From Roseiarcus sp963775575 (GTDB taxonomy: Bacteria; Pseudomonadota; Alphaproteobacteria; Rhizobiales; Beijerinckiaceae), in NCBI GenBank assembly GCA_963775575.1, contig CAVZJG010000003.1, forward strand, positions 434,001-498,000: DNA of 64,000 bases. The letters run 5' to 3'. Below, piece by piece: positions 17,953-26,269 of the stretch; position 1 is the first letter of the stretch, and each line of letters starts with the position of its first letter. Under the pieces are notes generated by a model. That model made no database searches and was not told where the DNA came from. It saw nothing but the letters and a program-made list of their open reading frames with translations. The position numbers and the translations under genes are program-made.

Positions 17953-18540
17953 TCATTCCAGCGGCGCGACGATCGCGTCGATCGCGCCGGCGACCTCGGC
18001 GATGCTCGCCATGCCGTCGACCAAGCGCAGCGCGCCCTTGGCGGCGTAGTGGGGCGTCACCGCCGCCGTGTCGCGCAAATAGGCCGCGAGGCGCGTCTTG
18101 AAAACCTCGGGATCGTCGTCCTTGCGCACCGCTTTTCCGGCGGCCTTGGCCTCGGCGGCGCGATTGACGATGCGCGCGACCAGCTTCTCGGCGTCGGCCT
18201 TCAATTCGATCGCCGCGTCGATCTTGAGCCCCTTGCGCGCGAGCATCCGGTCGAGCGCGGCGGCTTGAGCCAGCGTGCGCGGAAAGCCGTCGAGAATGAA
18301 GCCCTTCTTCGCGTCCGGCTCGTCGATGCGAGCCTCGATGATGCCCTCGACGATTTCGTCGGAAACCAGGGCTCCCGATTCCATCACCGCCTTGGCTTTG
18401 AGGCCGATCGGCGTCCCCGCGGCGACCGCCGCGCGCAGCATGTCGCCCGTCGAAAGCTGGAGAATGCCGTATTTCTCCACCAGCCGAGCCGCCTGCGTGC
18501 CCTTGCCGGCGCCCGGCGGCCCGAGCAGGATCAACCTCAT
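17953..18540 (-). CDS. adk: Adenylate kinase
   Basis: Interconverts ATP + AMP and 2 ADP in the cytoplasm. This is the short (195-residue) form, with P-loop GPPGAGKGTQ (residues 7-16), the AMP-binding STGDMLR and the GFPRTLAQ motif; the LID lacks zinc-ligand cysteines. The ATG overlaps the secY stop (ATGA), so translation is probably coupled. GGGGGAGAAAGCG inside the secY end is its ribosome site. The usual next genes rpsM, rpsK, rpoA and rplQ do not follow. Confidence 0.96.
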   Translation of the reverse strand: MRLILLGPPGAGKGTQAARLVEKYGILQLSTGDMLRAAVAAGTPIGLKAKAVMESGALVSDEIVEGIIEARIDEPDAKKGFILDGFPRTLAQAAALDRMLARKGLKIDAAIELKADAEKLVARIVNRAAEAKAAGKAVRKDDDPEVFKTRLAAYLRDTAAVTPHYAAKGALRLVDGMASIAEVAGAIDAIVAPLE

Positions 18541-19871
18541 CGCTTTCTCCCCCTCAGCTTGGCCTTGCGGATCAGGCCCTCGTATTGATGCGCCTGCAGG
18601 TGCCCGTGGATCTGCGCCACCGTGTCCATGGTGACGTTGACGACGATCAACAGCGACGTGCCGCCGAAATAGAGTTGGATCGAGGAATAGGAAGTCAGCA
18701 ATTCCGGCAGGATGCAGATCAACGCGAGATACCCCGCGCCGAGCACGGTGGCGCGGGTGAGCACGTAGTCGATATATTGCGCGGTGCGCTCGCCGGGTCG
18801 CACGCCGGGCACGAAGCCGCCGTGCTTCTTGAGATTTTCGGCGGTGTCGGTCGGGTTGAACACGGTCGACGTATAGAAGAACGCAAAGAAAACGATCAGT
18901 GCGACGTAGAGGATCATGTAGACCGGGCCGCCGCGTCCCAGCAGCGTCGAAATGGTCGACAGCAGCCCCGAACTCGCCGACCCCTGCGCGAAATTGGCGG
19001 CCGTGGTCGGCAGCAGCAGCAGCGAGGAAGCGAAGATCGGCGGAATCACGCCCGACGTGTTGAGTTTGAGCGGCAGGAACGAACTTTGCCCCTCGTACAT
19101 CTTGTTGCCGACCTGGCGGCGCGGATAGGTGATGGGAACGCGGCGCTGCGCCCGCTCCATGAACACGATGAAGCCGACGACGACGATCGCCATCACGAAG
19201 ATACCGAGCATCAGCCAGGTCTTGCTCGGGTCCTGGCGGCCGAGTTCGAGGAGTTGCACCACTGCGAGCGGCAGGCGCGCGACGATGCCGGCCATAATGA
19301 TCAGCGACGAGCCGTTGCCGACGCCGCGCGCGGTGATCTGCTCGCCGAGCCAGACCAGGAACATCGTGCCGCCGGTCAAGGTGACGACCGTCGAAAAACG
19401 GAACATCAGGCCGCCCTCGCTGACCACGCCCGTCCTTCCCTCGAGGCCGATCGCGATGCCGTAGGCCTGGAACACCGCCAGCACCACCGTCAGGTAACGG
19501 GTGTACTGATTGAGGATCTTGCGCCCCGCCTCGCCCTCCTTCTTGATCGCCTCCAGCGAGGGCACCACCGAACTGAGCAACTGGATGATGATCGAGGCCG
19601 AGATGTAGGGCATGATGTTGAGCGCGAACACCGCCATGCGCTGGACCGCGCCGCCCGAGAACATGTTGAACATGTCGAGCACGCCCTGGCTGTGCCCGGT
19701 GAACGACTGCTCGAACACCTTGGGGTCGATGAAGGGCAGCGGGATAAAGGTGCCGAGGCGGAAAATGACCAACGCGCCGAGCGTGAACCAGATGCGCTTC
19801 TGAAGTTCCTCCGCCTTGGAGAAGGCGGACCAGTTGATGTTCGCTACGAGCTGTTCGGCCGCCGATGCCAT
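18537..19871 (-). CDS. secY: Preprotein translocase subunit SecY
   Basis: The central channel of the Sec translocon, 444 residues with ten transmembrane helices. Family landmarks are present: FRLGTFIPLP in the first helix, FSGGAVQRMAVFALNIMPYISASI, YPRRQVGNKMYEGQSSFLPLKLN before helix 7, and the basic tail RKAKLRGRKR. It is the last spc-cluster gene and is coupled to adk by a 4-bp overlap. A 142-bp non-coding gap separates it from rplO; it shows no clear element. Confidence 0.97.
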   Translation of the reverse strand: MASAAEQLVANINWSAFSKAEELQKRIWFTLGALVIFRLGTFIPLPFIDPKVFEQSFTGHSQGVLDMFNMFSGGAVQRMAVFALNIMPYISASIIIQLLSSVVPSLEAIKKEGEAGRKILNQYTRYLTVVLAVFQAYGIAIGLEGRTGVVSEGGLMFRFSTVVTLTGGTMFLVWLGEQITARGVGNGSSLIIMAGIVARLPLAVVQLLELGRQDPSKTWLMLGIFVMAIVVVGFIVFMERAQRRVPITYPRRQVGNKMYEGQSSFLPLKLNTSGVIPPIFASSLLLLPTTAANFAQGSASSGLLSTISTLLGRGGPVYMILYVALIVFFAFFYTSTVFNPTDTAENLKKHGGFVPGVRPGERTAQYIDYVLTRATVLGAGYLALICILPELLTSYSSIQLYFGGTSLLIVVNVTMDTVAQIHGHLQAHQYEGLIRKAKLRGRKR

Positions 19872-20013
19872 CGCTTTCGCGCTCCGCTGTTCCCCCGCGC
19901 ATCCGCAGCGCGAGGCTCATAGACGCCATTCGAACGACCGCCGATGCGGCGGCGCTCCCATCATATGGTCCGGGCGTGATCGATTGCCACCCCTTAAAGC
20001 GGGCGCTCTTCGT

Positions 20014-20496
20014 TCACGGGCCCGCGGGCGCGGCCTTGTTTGCGAGCGTCTTCACGCTGCCGCCGGCCTTTTCGATCGCCGCGACGGCGCTCTTCGACGC
20101 GCCGTAGACCTCGAAATCGGCTTTGGCCTTGATCTCGCCGTTGCCGAGGATCTTCACCCCGTCGCGCGCGCGCGCCACCAACTTCGCTTCGACCAACGCG
20201 GCGACGGTGATCGGCTTGCCCGCGTCGAGAACGCCGGCCTCGATCGCGGCCTGGATGCGGCCGAGATTGACCTCGTTGAGATCGAGCTGCGCGGGCGGCG
20301 TGAAGCCGCGCTTGGGCAAGCGGCGATAAAGCGGCATCTGGCCGCCTTCGAACCCCTTGATGCGCACGCCCGAGCGCGCGGTCTGGCCCTTGCCGCCGCG
20401 GCCCGCCTGCTTGCCCTTGCCCGAGCCGATGCCGCGACCGACGCGGATGCGCGCCTTGGAGGCGCCGGCGTTGTCTCTGATGGCGTTGAGTTTCAT
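20014..20496 (-). CDS. rplO: 50S ribosomal protein L15
   Basis: 160 residues, close to the usual 145-160. The Gly-rich N-terminal tail (RVGRGIGSGKGKQAGRGGKG) and the GFEGGQMPLYRRLPKRGF core are diagnostic. L15 binds 23S rRNA late in large-subunit assembly. It follows rpmD by about 10 bp in the spc cluster. Confidence 0.97.
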   Translation of the reverse strand: MKLNAIRDNAGASKARIRVGRGIGSGKGKQAGRGGKGQTARSGVRIKGFEGGQMPLYRRLPKRGFTPPAQLDLNEVNLGRIQAAIEAGVLDAGKPITVAALVEAKLVARARDGVKILGNGEIKAKADFEVYGASKSAVAAIEKAGGSVKTLANKAAPAGP

Positions 20497-20506
20497 GTTC
20501 GCGTCC

Positions 20507-20698
20507 TCACTGGCCGTCGACGACGCGCACGAGATGCGCGACCTTGGCGATCATGCCGCGGACGGCCGGCGTATCGACGAGGCTGGCGCGCCGACCGATC
20601 CGGTCGAGGCCCAGGCCCTTGAGCGTTTCGCGCTGCGAGCGCGGACGCCCGATCGGGCTGCCGACCTGTTCGAGGGTGACTTTCTTCTCGGTGGTCAT
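20507..20698 (-). CDS. rpmD: 50S ribosomal protein L30
   Basis: 63 residues, the normal size. VTLEQVGSPIGRPRSQRETL followed by GLDRIGRR and a C-terminal MIAKVAHLVRVVD match bacterial L30. It sits between rpsE and rplO with tight spacing, as in other spc clusters. Confidence 0.96.
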   Translation of the reverse strand: MTTEKKVTLEQVGSPIGRPRSQRETLKGLGLDRIGRRASLVDTPAVRGMIAKVAHLVRVVDGQ

Positions 20699-20714
20699 GT
20701 CAAGCCCTCGCGGA

Positions 20715-21287
20715 TCACGAATCGACGGCGTCGGCTTCGACGCCCTGCCGGCGCGACTGCAGCGTCGACACCTTGATATTGCGGCGCTGAGCGACCGAGC
20801 GCGGGCTGTCCTCGCGGGACAGCGCGTCGAAGGTCGCCCGGATCATGTTGTAGGGGTTCGAGGAGCCCTGGCTCTTGGCGACGACGTCGTGCACGCCGAG
20901 CGATTCGAACACCGCGCGCATCGGACCGCCGGCGATGATGCCGGTGCCGGCGGGCGCGGCGCGCAGCACCACGCGCCCGGCGCCGTGGCGGCCGTTGACG
21001 TCGTGATGCAGGGTGCGGCCTTCGCGCAGCGGCACGCGCACGATGCCGCGCTTGGCGGCTTCCGTCGCCTTGCGGATCGCCTCGGGCACTTCGCGCGCCT
21101 TGCCGTGGCCGAAACCGACGCGGCCCTTCTGATCGCCGACGACGACGAGAGCGGCGAAACCGAAGCGGCGTCCGCCCTTCACCACCTTCGCCACGCGATT
21201 GATGTGGACGAGACGGTCGACGAACTCGCTGTCGCGCTCCTCCCGGCTGTGCTCGCGGCCGCGGCCGCCTTCTCCTTCACGCGCCAT
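20715..21287 (-). CDS. rpsE: 30S ribosomal protein S5
   Basis: 190 residues. After a charged Gly/Arg/Glu-rich N-terminus comes the dsRBD-like domain (VHINRVAKVVKGGRRFGF, VVGDQKGRVGFGHGKA), then the C-terminal domain with TGIIAGGPMRAVFE and KSQGSSNPYNMIRATFDAL. S5 lines the mRNA entry site and contributes to decoding accuracy. It lies between rplR and rpmD. Confidence 0.97.
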   Translation of the reverse strand: MAREGEGGRGREHSREERDSEFVDRLVHINRVAKVVKGGRRFGFAALVVVGDQKGRVGFGHGKAREVPEAIRKATEAAKRGIVRVPLREGRTLHHDVNGRHGAGRVVLRAAPAGTGIIAGGPMRAVFESLGVHDVVAKSQGSSNPYNMIRATFDALSREDSPRSVAQRRNIKVSTLQSRRQGVEADAVDS

Positions 21288-21350
21288 ATTCTTGTTCCGT
21301 CACTTGCGCGGCGTTCCGCTTGCGCGGCGCCGCTCGCTTGGGGGTTGAGA

Positions 21351-21713
21351 CTAGAATTGGAGGCCGCCCTCGCGCGCGCCCTCGGCGAGCGCCTTGACGC
21401 GCCCGTGGTACATATAGCCGCCGCGATCGAAAACGACCCTGTCGACGCCCGCCTTCTTGGCGCGCTCGGCGATCTCCTTGCCGACGCGTTTGGCGGCCTC
21501 GATGTTGGCGCCGGTCTTCAAGCTCTCGCGGAAGGCCTTTTCCAGCGACGACGCGGCGGCTAGCGTCACTCCCTTCTCGTCGTCGATGATCTGAGCGGAG
21601 ATCTGCTTGGACGAACGGAACACGCTGAGGCGCGGACGCCCGCCGCCATGCGCGGCGACCGCGCGGCGAACGCGCGCCTTGCGGCGATCGGTGGATACGT
21701 TGGACTTGGCCAT
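21351..21713 (-). CDS. rplR: 50S ribosomal protein L18
   Basis: 120 residues. The basic N-terminus (RRKARVRRAVAAHG), RPRLSVFRSSKQISAQIIDD and the end FDRGGYMYHGRVKALAEGAREGG identify L18, which binds 5S rRNA with L5 and L25. The start is the ATG giving MAKSNVSTDRR; the open frame upstream of it belongs to a shadow of rplF. Confidence 0.97.
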   Translation of the reverse strand: MAKSNVSTDRRKARVRRAVAAHGGGRPRLSVFRSSKQISAQIIDDEKGVTLAAASSLEKAFRESLKTGANIEAAKRVGKEIAERAKKAGVDRVVFDRGGYMYHGRVKALAEGAREGGLQF

Positions 21714-21724
21714 GACGGCGCCTC

Positions 21725-22258
21725 TTACTTCTTCTTGCCTTCCTTGCGGAAGATGAACTCGTCGGCGTACTTGACGCCCTTGCCCTTGTAAGGCTCGGGG
21801 CCGCGGAAGGTGCGGATCTCGGCGGCGATCTGGCCGACTTGGCGCTTGTCGATGCCGGCGATGGTGATTTCCGTCGGCTTGGGCGTGGCGATGACGACCC
21901 CCGCCGGGATCGGATAGACGACGTCGTGGCTGAACCCCAGGGAGAGTTGCAGGTTCTTGCCGGCGATCGCCGCCTTGTAGCCGACGCCGTTGATCTCGAG
22001 CTTCTTCTCGAAGCCCTTGGTGACGCCGACCACCAGGTTCTGCACCCGGGCGCGCGCCGTGCCCCACAGCGCGCGCGCGTGTTTGTTCTCGCCGTGCGGC
22101 GCGACGTGCACGTTGCCGCCTTCGATGCGGATGGCGACTTCGTCGGGGGCGGTGAACGTCAGTTCGCCCTTCGCGCCCTTGACGGCGATCGATTGACCCT
22201 CGAGCCGGGCGGTGACGCCGGCGGGAATGACGACGGGCTTCTTGCCGATGCGAGACAT
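21725..22258 (-). CDS. rplF: 50S ribosomal protein L6
   Basis: 177 residues. MSRIGKKPVVIPAGV is the typical start, and the end GPEPYKGKGVKYADEFIFRK is the L6 C-terminal signature contacting the sarcin-ricin region. The reading frame extends upstream but the conserved MSRIGKKP sets the start. It is followed by rplR after 11 bp. Confidence 0.97.
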   Translation of the reverse strand: MSRIGKKPVVIPAGVTARLEGQSIAVKGAKGELTFTAPDEVAIRIEGGNVHVAPHGENKHARALWGTARARVQNLVVGVTKGFEKKLEINGVGYKAAIAGKNLQLSLGFSHDVVYPIPAGVVIATPKPTEITIAGIDKRQVGQIAAEIRTFRGPEPYKGKGVKYADEFIFRKEGKKK

Positions 22259-22304
22259 GGCGTTGGTTCCAGATTGGGCGCCGACGGGGCCGGCGTCTTT
22301 TAGC

Positions 22305-22703
22305 TCAGAAGACCGTGCAGAGGACTTCGCCCCCGACGTGATTTTCACGCGCCGCGTGATCCGCCATCACGCCCTTGGGCGTGGAGAGGATCGACACGCC
22401 GAGGCCGTTGGCGACGCGCGGCACGCCGTCGACGGCGGCGTAGACGCGGCGGCCCGGCTTCGACACGCGCTCGATTTTGCGAATGACCGGCTCGTTGTCG
22501 GAATACTTGAGCTCGATTTCGAACTCGGTGCGGCCGTTGAGGTAGTCGGTGGTCGAATAGCCGCGGATATAGCCTTCGGACTGCAACACGTCGAGCACCT
22601 TCTTGCGCAAGGAGGAGCCGGGGGTGGAGACCTTGCCGCGCTTGCGCATCTGCGCGTTGCGGATGCGGGTGAGCATGTCGCCTAGGGGATCGTTCATCGC
22701 CAT
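22305..22703 (-). CDS. rpsH: 30S ribosomal protein S8
   Basis: 132 residues. DPLGDMLTRIRNAQ near the start and the end GVSILSTPKGVMADHAARENHVGGE (split by family conservation) identify S8, a primary 16S rRNA binder and, in E. coli, translational repressor of the spc operon. GGAGGG lies upstream of the ATG. It follows rpsN closely. Confidence 0.97.
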   Translation of the reverse strand: MAMNDPLGDMLTRIRNAQMRKRGKVSTPGSSLRKKVLDVLQSEGYIRGYSTTDYLNGRTEFEIELKYSDNEPVIRKIERVSKPGRRVYAAVDGVPRVANGLGVSILSTPKGVMADHAARENHVGGEVLCTVF

Positions 22704-22716
22704 GGTCCTGCCCTCC

Positions 22717-23022
22717 TCACCAGCTCGACTTGACCATGCCGGGAATGAGGCCCTTGTTGCCCAATTCCCTAAGCGCGATGCGGCTCATCTTCATCTTGCG
22801 ATAATAGCCGCGCGGACGACCGGTCACCTCGCAGCGGTTGCGCACGCGGACGAGCGCGCCGTTGCGCGGCAGCGCGGCCAGCTTGATGCGCGCCTCGAAG
22901 CGCTCTTCCATCGTCAGCTGTTCGTTGTTGGCGACGTCGAGAAGGCGCTTGCGCCGGGCGGAGAATTTCTTCGCCAGGCGCCGCTTACGCTGATTGTTCT
23001 CGACTGCACTCTTCTTTGCCAT
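22717..23022 (-). CDS. rpsN: 30S ribosomal protein S14
   Basis: 101 residues: the long, zinc-free form (no CxxC pair) found in most proteobacteria. LPRNGALVRVRNRCEVTGRP, then RGYYRKMKMSRIALRELG and the end GLIPGMVKSSW are diagnostic. It lies between rplE and rpsH. Confidence 0.97.
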   Translation of the reverse strand: MAKKSAVENNQRKRRLAKKFSARRKRLLDVANNEQLTMEERFEARIKLAALPRNGALVRVRNRCEVTGRPRGYYRKMKMSRIALRELGNKGLIPGMVKSSW

Positions 23023-23059
23023 CCAGGGCCTCCGTTTTCCGCGTCTGAGCGCACCGCGC

Positions 23060-23815
23060 TCACTGCCGGAAGGGGAAGTTGAAGGCGCGCAGCAACGCGC
23101 GCGCCTCGGCGTCCGTCTCGGCCGTCGTGCACACCACGACGTCCATTCCCAACATCGCTTCCGTCTTGTCGTAGTCGATCTCGGGGAAGATGATGTGCTC
23201 CTTGATGCCGAGCGCGTAGTTGCCCCGGCCGTCGAACGATTTCGGATCGAGGCCGCGAAAATCGCGCACCCGCGGCAGCGCCACGGTGACCAGCCGATCG
23301 AGGAATTCGTACATGCGCGTCTTGCGCAGCGTGACCTTGGCGCCGATCGGCATGTTCTCGCGCACCTTGAAGGTCGAAATCGCCTTGCGCGCGCGCGTCA
23401 CCACAGCCTTCTGGCCGGCGATCAGCGCCAGATCGTTGGCGGCGGAGGTCACCTTCTTGGTGTCGTTGACCGCTTCGCCGACGCCCATGTTCAGCACGAT
23501 CTTGTCGATCTTGGGCACCTGCAGCCTATTCTTGTAGCCGAACTCCTTGGTGAGCTTGGGCACGATCACGGCGTCGTAGAGCCGCTCGAGGCGCGCGACG
23601 TAGTCCTTCGGCGGGGGCTTCGGCCGGCCCGCCTTGGCGACTTCGCCCTCGCCTGACTTGCCCTTGGCCGCCTTGGCTTCGCCGCCGCCTTCGGCCTTGC
23701 CGCCCTTGGCGGCGGCCTTGTCGGCCTTGTCGCCCTTCGCGGCGGCCTTGTCGCCCTTCTCGGCCTTGTCAGCCTTGGCCGGCTTGCCGCCCTTGTCCGA
23801 TTTTGCCTCAGCCAT
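23060..23815 (-). CDS. rplE: 50S ribosomal protein L5 with long Lys/Ala-rich N-terminal extension
   Basis: 251 residues, against about 180 for normal L5. The core starts near residue 67 (DYVARLERLYDAVIVPKL) and is canonical, with VPKIDKIVLNMGVGEA and the end ALLRAFNFPF; L5 holds 5S rRNA in the central protuberance. Residues 1-66 are low-complexity Lys/Ala/Gly/Asp with KADKA and AAKGDK repeats. No ATG, GTG or TTG appears in frame at the core boundary (the Val codons there are GTC), so the extension seems to be obligatorily translated. The start overlaps the rplX stop by 8 bp. Confidence 0.95.
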   Translation of the reverse strand: MAEAKSDKGGKPAKADKAEKGDKAAAKGDKADKAAAKGGKAEGGGEAKAAKGKSGEGEVAKAGRPKPPPKDYVARLERLYDAVIVPKLTKEFGYKNRLQVPKIDKIVLNMGVGEAVNDTKKVTSAANDLALIAGQKAVVTRARKAISTFKVRENMPIGAKVTLRKTRMYEFLDRLVTVALPRVRDFRGLDPKSFDGRGNYALGIKEHIIFPEIDYDKTEAMLGMDVVVCTTAETDAEARALLRAFNFPFRQ

Positions 23816-24125
23816 CGATCAGGTCTCCCGAACGCTTGGCGACGCGGACCTTGCGGCCGTCGTCGAGAATCTTGAATCCGACGCGCGTCGGCTTGCCGCT
23901 CTTGGGATCGGCGATCGCCAGATTGGAGAGATCGATCGCGGCTTCCTTGGAAAGGATGCCGCCATCGGACTTCGCGGACTGGCGCGTGTGGCGTTTGACC
24001 ATGTTGACGCCGGCCACGATGGCGCGGCGGTCGGCGGGAATGACGCGCGTGACTTCGCCGGTCCTGCCCTTGTCGCGGCCCGCGATCACGATGACCTTGT
24101 CGCCTTTCCGGATCTTGGCGGCCAT
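23808..24125 (-). CDS. rplX: 50S ribosomal protein L24
   Basis: 105 residues. IRKGDKVIVIAGRDKGRTG is the KOW motif near the start; GVNMVKRHTRQS and GGILSKEAAIDLSNLAI follow as expected. L24 initiates large-subunit assembly. Its ATG overlaps the rplN stop (ATGA) and its end overlaps the rplE start, so all three are probably translationally coupled. Confidence 0.97.
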   Translation of the reverse strand: MAAKIRKGDKVIVIAGRDKGRTGEVTRVIPADRRAIVAGVNMVKRHTRQSAKSDGGILSKEAAIDLSNLAIADPKSGKPTRVGFKILDDGRKVRVAKRSGDLIDG

Positions 24126-24493
24126 CACAGCACCTCCGGCGCGAGCGAAATGATCTTGACGTGGTTCTTGGCGCGAAGTTCGCGCGGCACCGGCCCGAAG
24201 ATGCGGGTGCCGACCGGCTCGGACTGAGCGTTGATCAGCACCGCGGCGTTCGAATCGAAGCGGATCACCGAGCCGTCGGGGCGGCGGATGTCCTTGGCGG
24301 TGCGCACCACGACCGCCTTCATCACGTCGCCCTTCTTCACCCGGCCGCGCGGAATGGCTTCCTTGATCGACACCACGATGACGTCGCCGATCGAGGCGTA
24401 GCGCCGCTTCGAGCCGCCCAACACCTTGATGCACATCACGCGGCGCGCGCCCGAATTGTCGGCGACGTCGAGGTTCGTCTGCATCTGTATCAT
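24125..24493 (-). CDS. rplN: 50S ribosomal protein L14
   Basis: 122 residues, invariant length. MIQMQTNLDVADNSGARRVM and the end GTRIFGPVPRELRAKNHVKI are diagnostic. L14 contacts L19 and bridges to the small subunit. A gap of about 115 bp separates it from rpsQ upstream, the largest spacing in this part of the cluster. Confidence 0.98.
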   Translation of the reverse strand: MIQMQTNLDVADNSGARRVMCIKVLGGSKRRYASIGDVIVVSIKEAIPRGRVKKGDVMKAVVVRTAKDIRRPDGSVIRFDSNAAVLINAQSEPVGTRIFGPVPRELRAKNHVKIISLAPEVL

Positions 24494-24608
24494 GGCCTAA
24501 ACGCCTTTCTGGTCAGAACGGCCTCCGCGTCGCGTTGAGCAATGCGGCCGCCGTCTGAAGGAGGCTCGCGCCTCCTAAAAATCAACTCGCCCCAACGGGA
24601 CCTTCCCT

Positions 24609-24848
24609 TCAGGCCTTGGGAGCCTCGACGACGATCCACCGTTTCAGTTTCGAGATCGGCTTCGTTTCTTCGATCGAGACCGTGTCGCCAACCTTGTGCG
24701 TCTTGGTCTCGGAATGCGCGTGGTAGTTCTTCGAGCGGCGCACCGTCTTCTTCAACAGCGGATGGGTGAAACGGCGCTCGACCTTGACGACCAAGGTCTT
24801 CTCTTGCTTGTCGCTGACGACGACGCCCTGGAGGATTCGCTTCGGCAT
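24609..24848 (-). CDS. rpsQ: 30S ribosomal protein S17
   Basis: 79 residues. MPKRILQGVVVSDKQEKTLV, RRFTHPLLKKTVRRSKNYHAH and GDTVSIEETKPISKLKRW define S17, a primary 16S rRNA-binding protein. It follows rpmC by 10 bp. Confidence 0.97.
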   Translation of the reverse strand: MPKRILQGVVVSDKQEKTLVVKVERRFTHPLLKKTVRRSKNYHAHSETKTHKVGDTVSIEETKPISKLKRWIVVEAPKA

Positions 24849-24858
24849 TTCTTCGTCC

Positions 24859-25074
24859 TCAGCCCTTGTTCTTGGCGGCGCGCTTTTGCGCGGCGACGGT
24901 CTTGACGCGCGCGATGTCGCGACGCACGAGGCGCACCCGCGCGGTGTCCTGCAATTGCCCGCTGGCGCGCTGGAAGCGCAGGTTGAACTGCTCCTTCTTC
25001 AGCTTGAGGACCTCGTCGTCGAGTTGGTCCTCGCTCATCACGCGCAGGTCCGAGAGACGGCTGGCGTTCTTCAT
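24859..25074 (-). CDS. rpmC: 50S ribosomal protein L29
   Basis: 71 residues. SEDQLDDEVLKLKKEQFNLR and the QLQDTARVRLVRRDIARVKT segment match the two-helix hairpin of L29, which sits at the peptide exit tunnel and helps dock trigger factor and SRP. It lies between rplP and rpsQ. Confidence 0.97.
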   Translation of the reverse strand: MKNASRLSDLRVMSEDQLDDEVLKLKKEQFNLRFQRASGQLQDTARVRLVRRDIARVKTVAAQKRAAKNKG

Positions 25075-25083
25075 CGCTCTCTC

Positions 25084-25497
25084 CTATTCCGCGATGCGCT
25101 GCACGAAGCGCGTCTTGATCGGCAGCTTGGCCGCGGCGAGCAGGAACGCTTCGCGCGCCAGTTGCTCGGGCACGCCGTCGACCTCGAACATGATGCGGCC
25201 CGGCGCGATACGCGCGATCCAGAACTCCGGGGCGCCCTTGCCCTTGCCCATGCGCACTTCAATCGGCTTCTTGGAGACCGGAACGTCGGGAAAGATGCGA
25301 ATCCAGACGCGCCCGGCGCGCTTCATGTGACGCGTCAGCGCGCGGCGGGCGGCCTCGATCTGGCGCGCGGTGACCCGCTCCGGCTCCACCGCCTTCAGGC
25401 CGAACTCGCCGAAGTTCAGCTCGTAGCCGCCTTTCGCGGCGCCGCGAATGCGTCCTTTGAACGCCTTGCGGAATTTGGTCTTCATCGGTTGCATCAT
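25084..25497 (-). CDS. rplP: 50S ribosomal protein L16
   Basis: 137 residues. The frame starts MMQPMKTKFRKAFKGRIRG, with two possible Met starts; KGAPEFWIARIAPGRIMFE and the end KLPIKTRFVQR are diagnostic. L16 organises the A-site tRNA elbow region. The central KPIEVRMGKGKG loop, which is near the hydroxylated Arg known from E. coli, is present. Confidence 0.97.
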   Translation of the reverse strand: MMQPMKTKFRKAFKGRIRGAAKGGYELNFGEFGLKAVEPERVTARQIEAARRALTRHMKRAGRVWIRIFPDVPVSKKPIEVRMGKGKGAPEFWIARIAPGRIMFEVDGVPEQLAREAFLLAAAKLPIKTRFVQRIAE

Positions 25498-25517
25498 GGT
25501 CGTAGACCTTCAATTCT

Positions 25518-26258
25518 TTAGGCCGCGTCGTGACCGTGTTCGCGGTCGCGCTCGCGCGGCTCGCGCCGCGGACGATGCGTCGAGGAATGGTCGGCTTCGG
25601 CGGCGCGCTTGTCTTGCGCCATCGGGTCGTGCTCGAGGATCTCGCCCTTGAAGATCCACACCTTGATGCCGCAGGCGCCGTAGGCGGTGTGCGCGGTCGC
25701 CACGCCGTAGTCGACGTCGGCGCGCAGCGTGTGCAACGGCACGCGGCCCTCGCGATACCATTCTTGACGGGCGATTTCCGCGCCGCCCAGCCGCCCGGAG
25801 CAATTGATGCGGATGCCTTCCGCGCCCAGGCGCATCGCCGACTGCACCGCGCGCTTCATCGCGCGGCGGAACGCGACGCGGCGCTCGAGCTGCTGGGCGA
25901 TCGAGTCGGCGACCAGCGTCGCGTCGATTTCCGGCTTGCGCACTTCGACGATGTTGATCGCGACTTCCGACTGGGTCAGCTTGGCGACCTGCTTGCGCAG
26001 CTTGTCGATGTCGGCGCCCTTCTTGCCGATCACCACCCCCGGACGCGCCGAATGAATGTTGACCCGGCACTTCTTGTGCGGACGCTCGATGACGATCTTA
26101 GAAATCGCCGCCTGCTTGAGCGCGCCCATCAGCGTTTCGCGGATCTTCATGTCCTCGTGCAGCAGCTTGCCGTATTCGCCCTTGTCGGAGAACCAGCGCG
26201 AATCCCAGGTGCGGTTGATGCCGAGGCGCAGCCCGATCGGATTGATCTTCTGACCCAT
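25518..26258 (-). CDS. rpsC: 30S ribosomal protein S3
   Basis: 246 residues. MGQKINPIGLRLGINRTWDS, the KH-domain stretch SARPGVVIGKKGADIDKLRK and the C-terminal EGIRINCSGRLGGAEIARQE identify S3, part of the mRNA entry helicase. The last 30 residues are Arg/His/Asp-rich and variable, as usual for this protein. Confidence 0.97.
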   Translation of the reverse strand: MGQKINPIGLRLGINRTWDSRWFSDKGEYGKLLHEDMKIRETLMGALKQAAISKIVIERPHKKCRVNIHSARPGVVIGKKGADIDKLRKQVAKLTQSEVAINIVEVRKPEIDATLVADSIAQQLERRVAFRRAMKRAVQSAMRLGAEGIRINCSGRLGGAEIARQEWYREGRVPLHTLRADVDYGVATAHTAYGACGIKVWIFKGEILEHDPMAQDKRAAEADHSSTHRPRREPRERDREHGHDAA

Positions 26259-26269
26259 CGCTTGACTCC

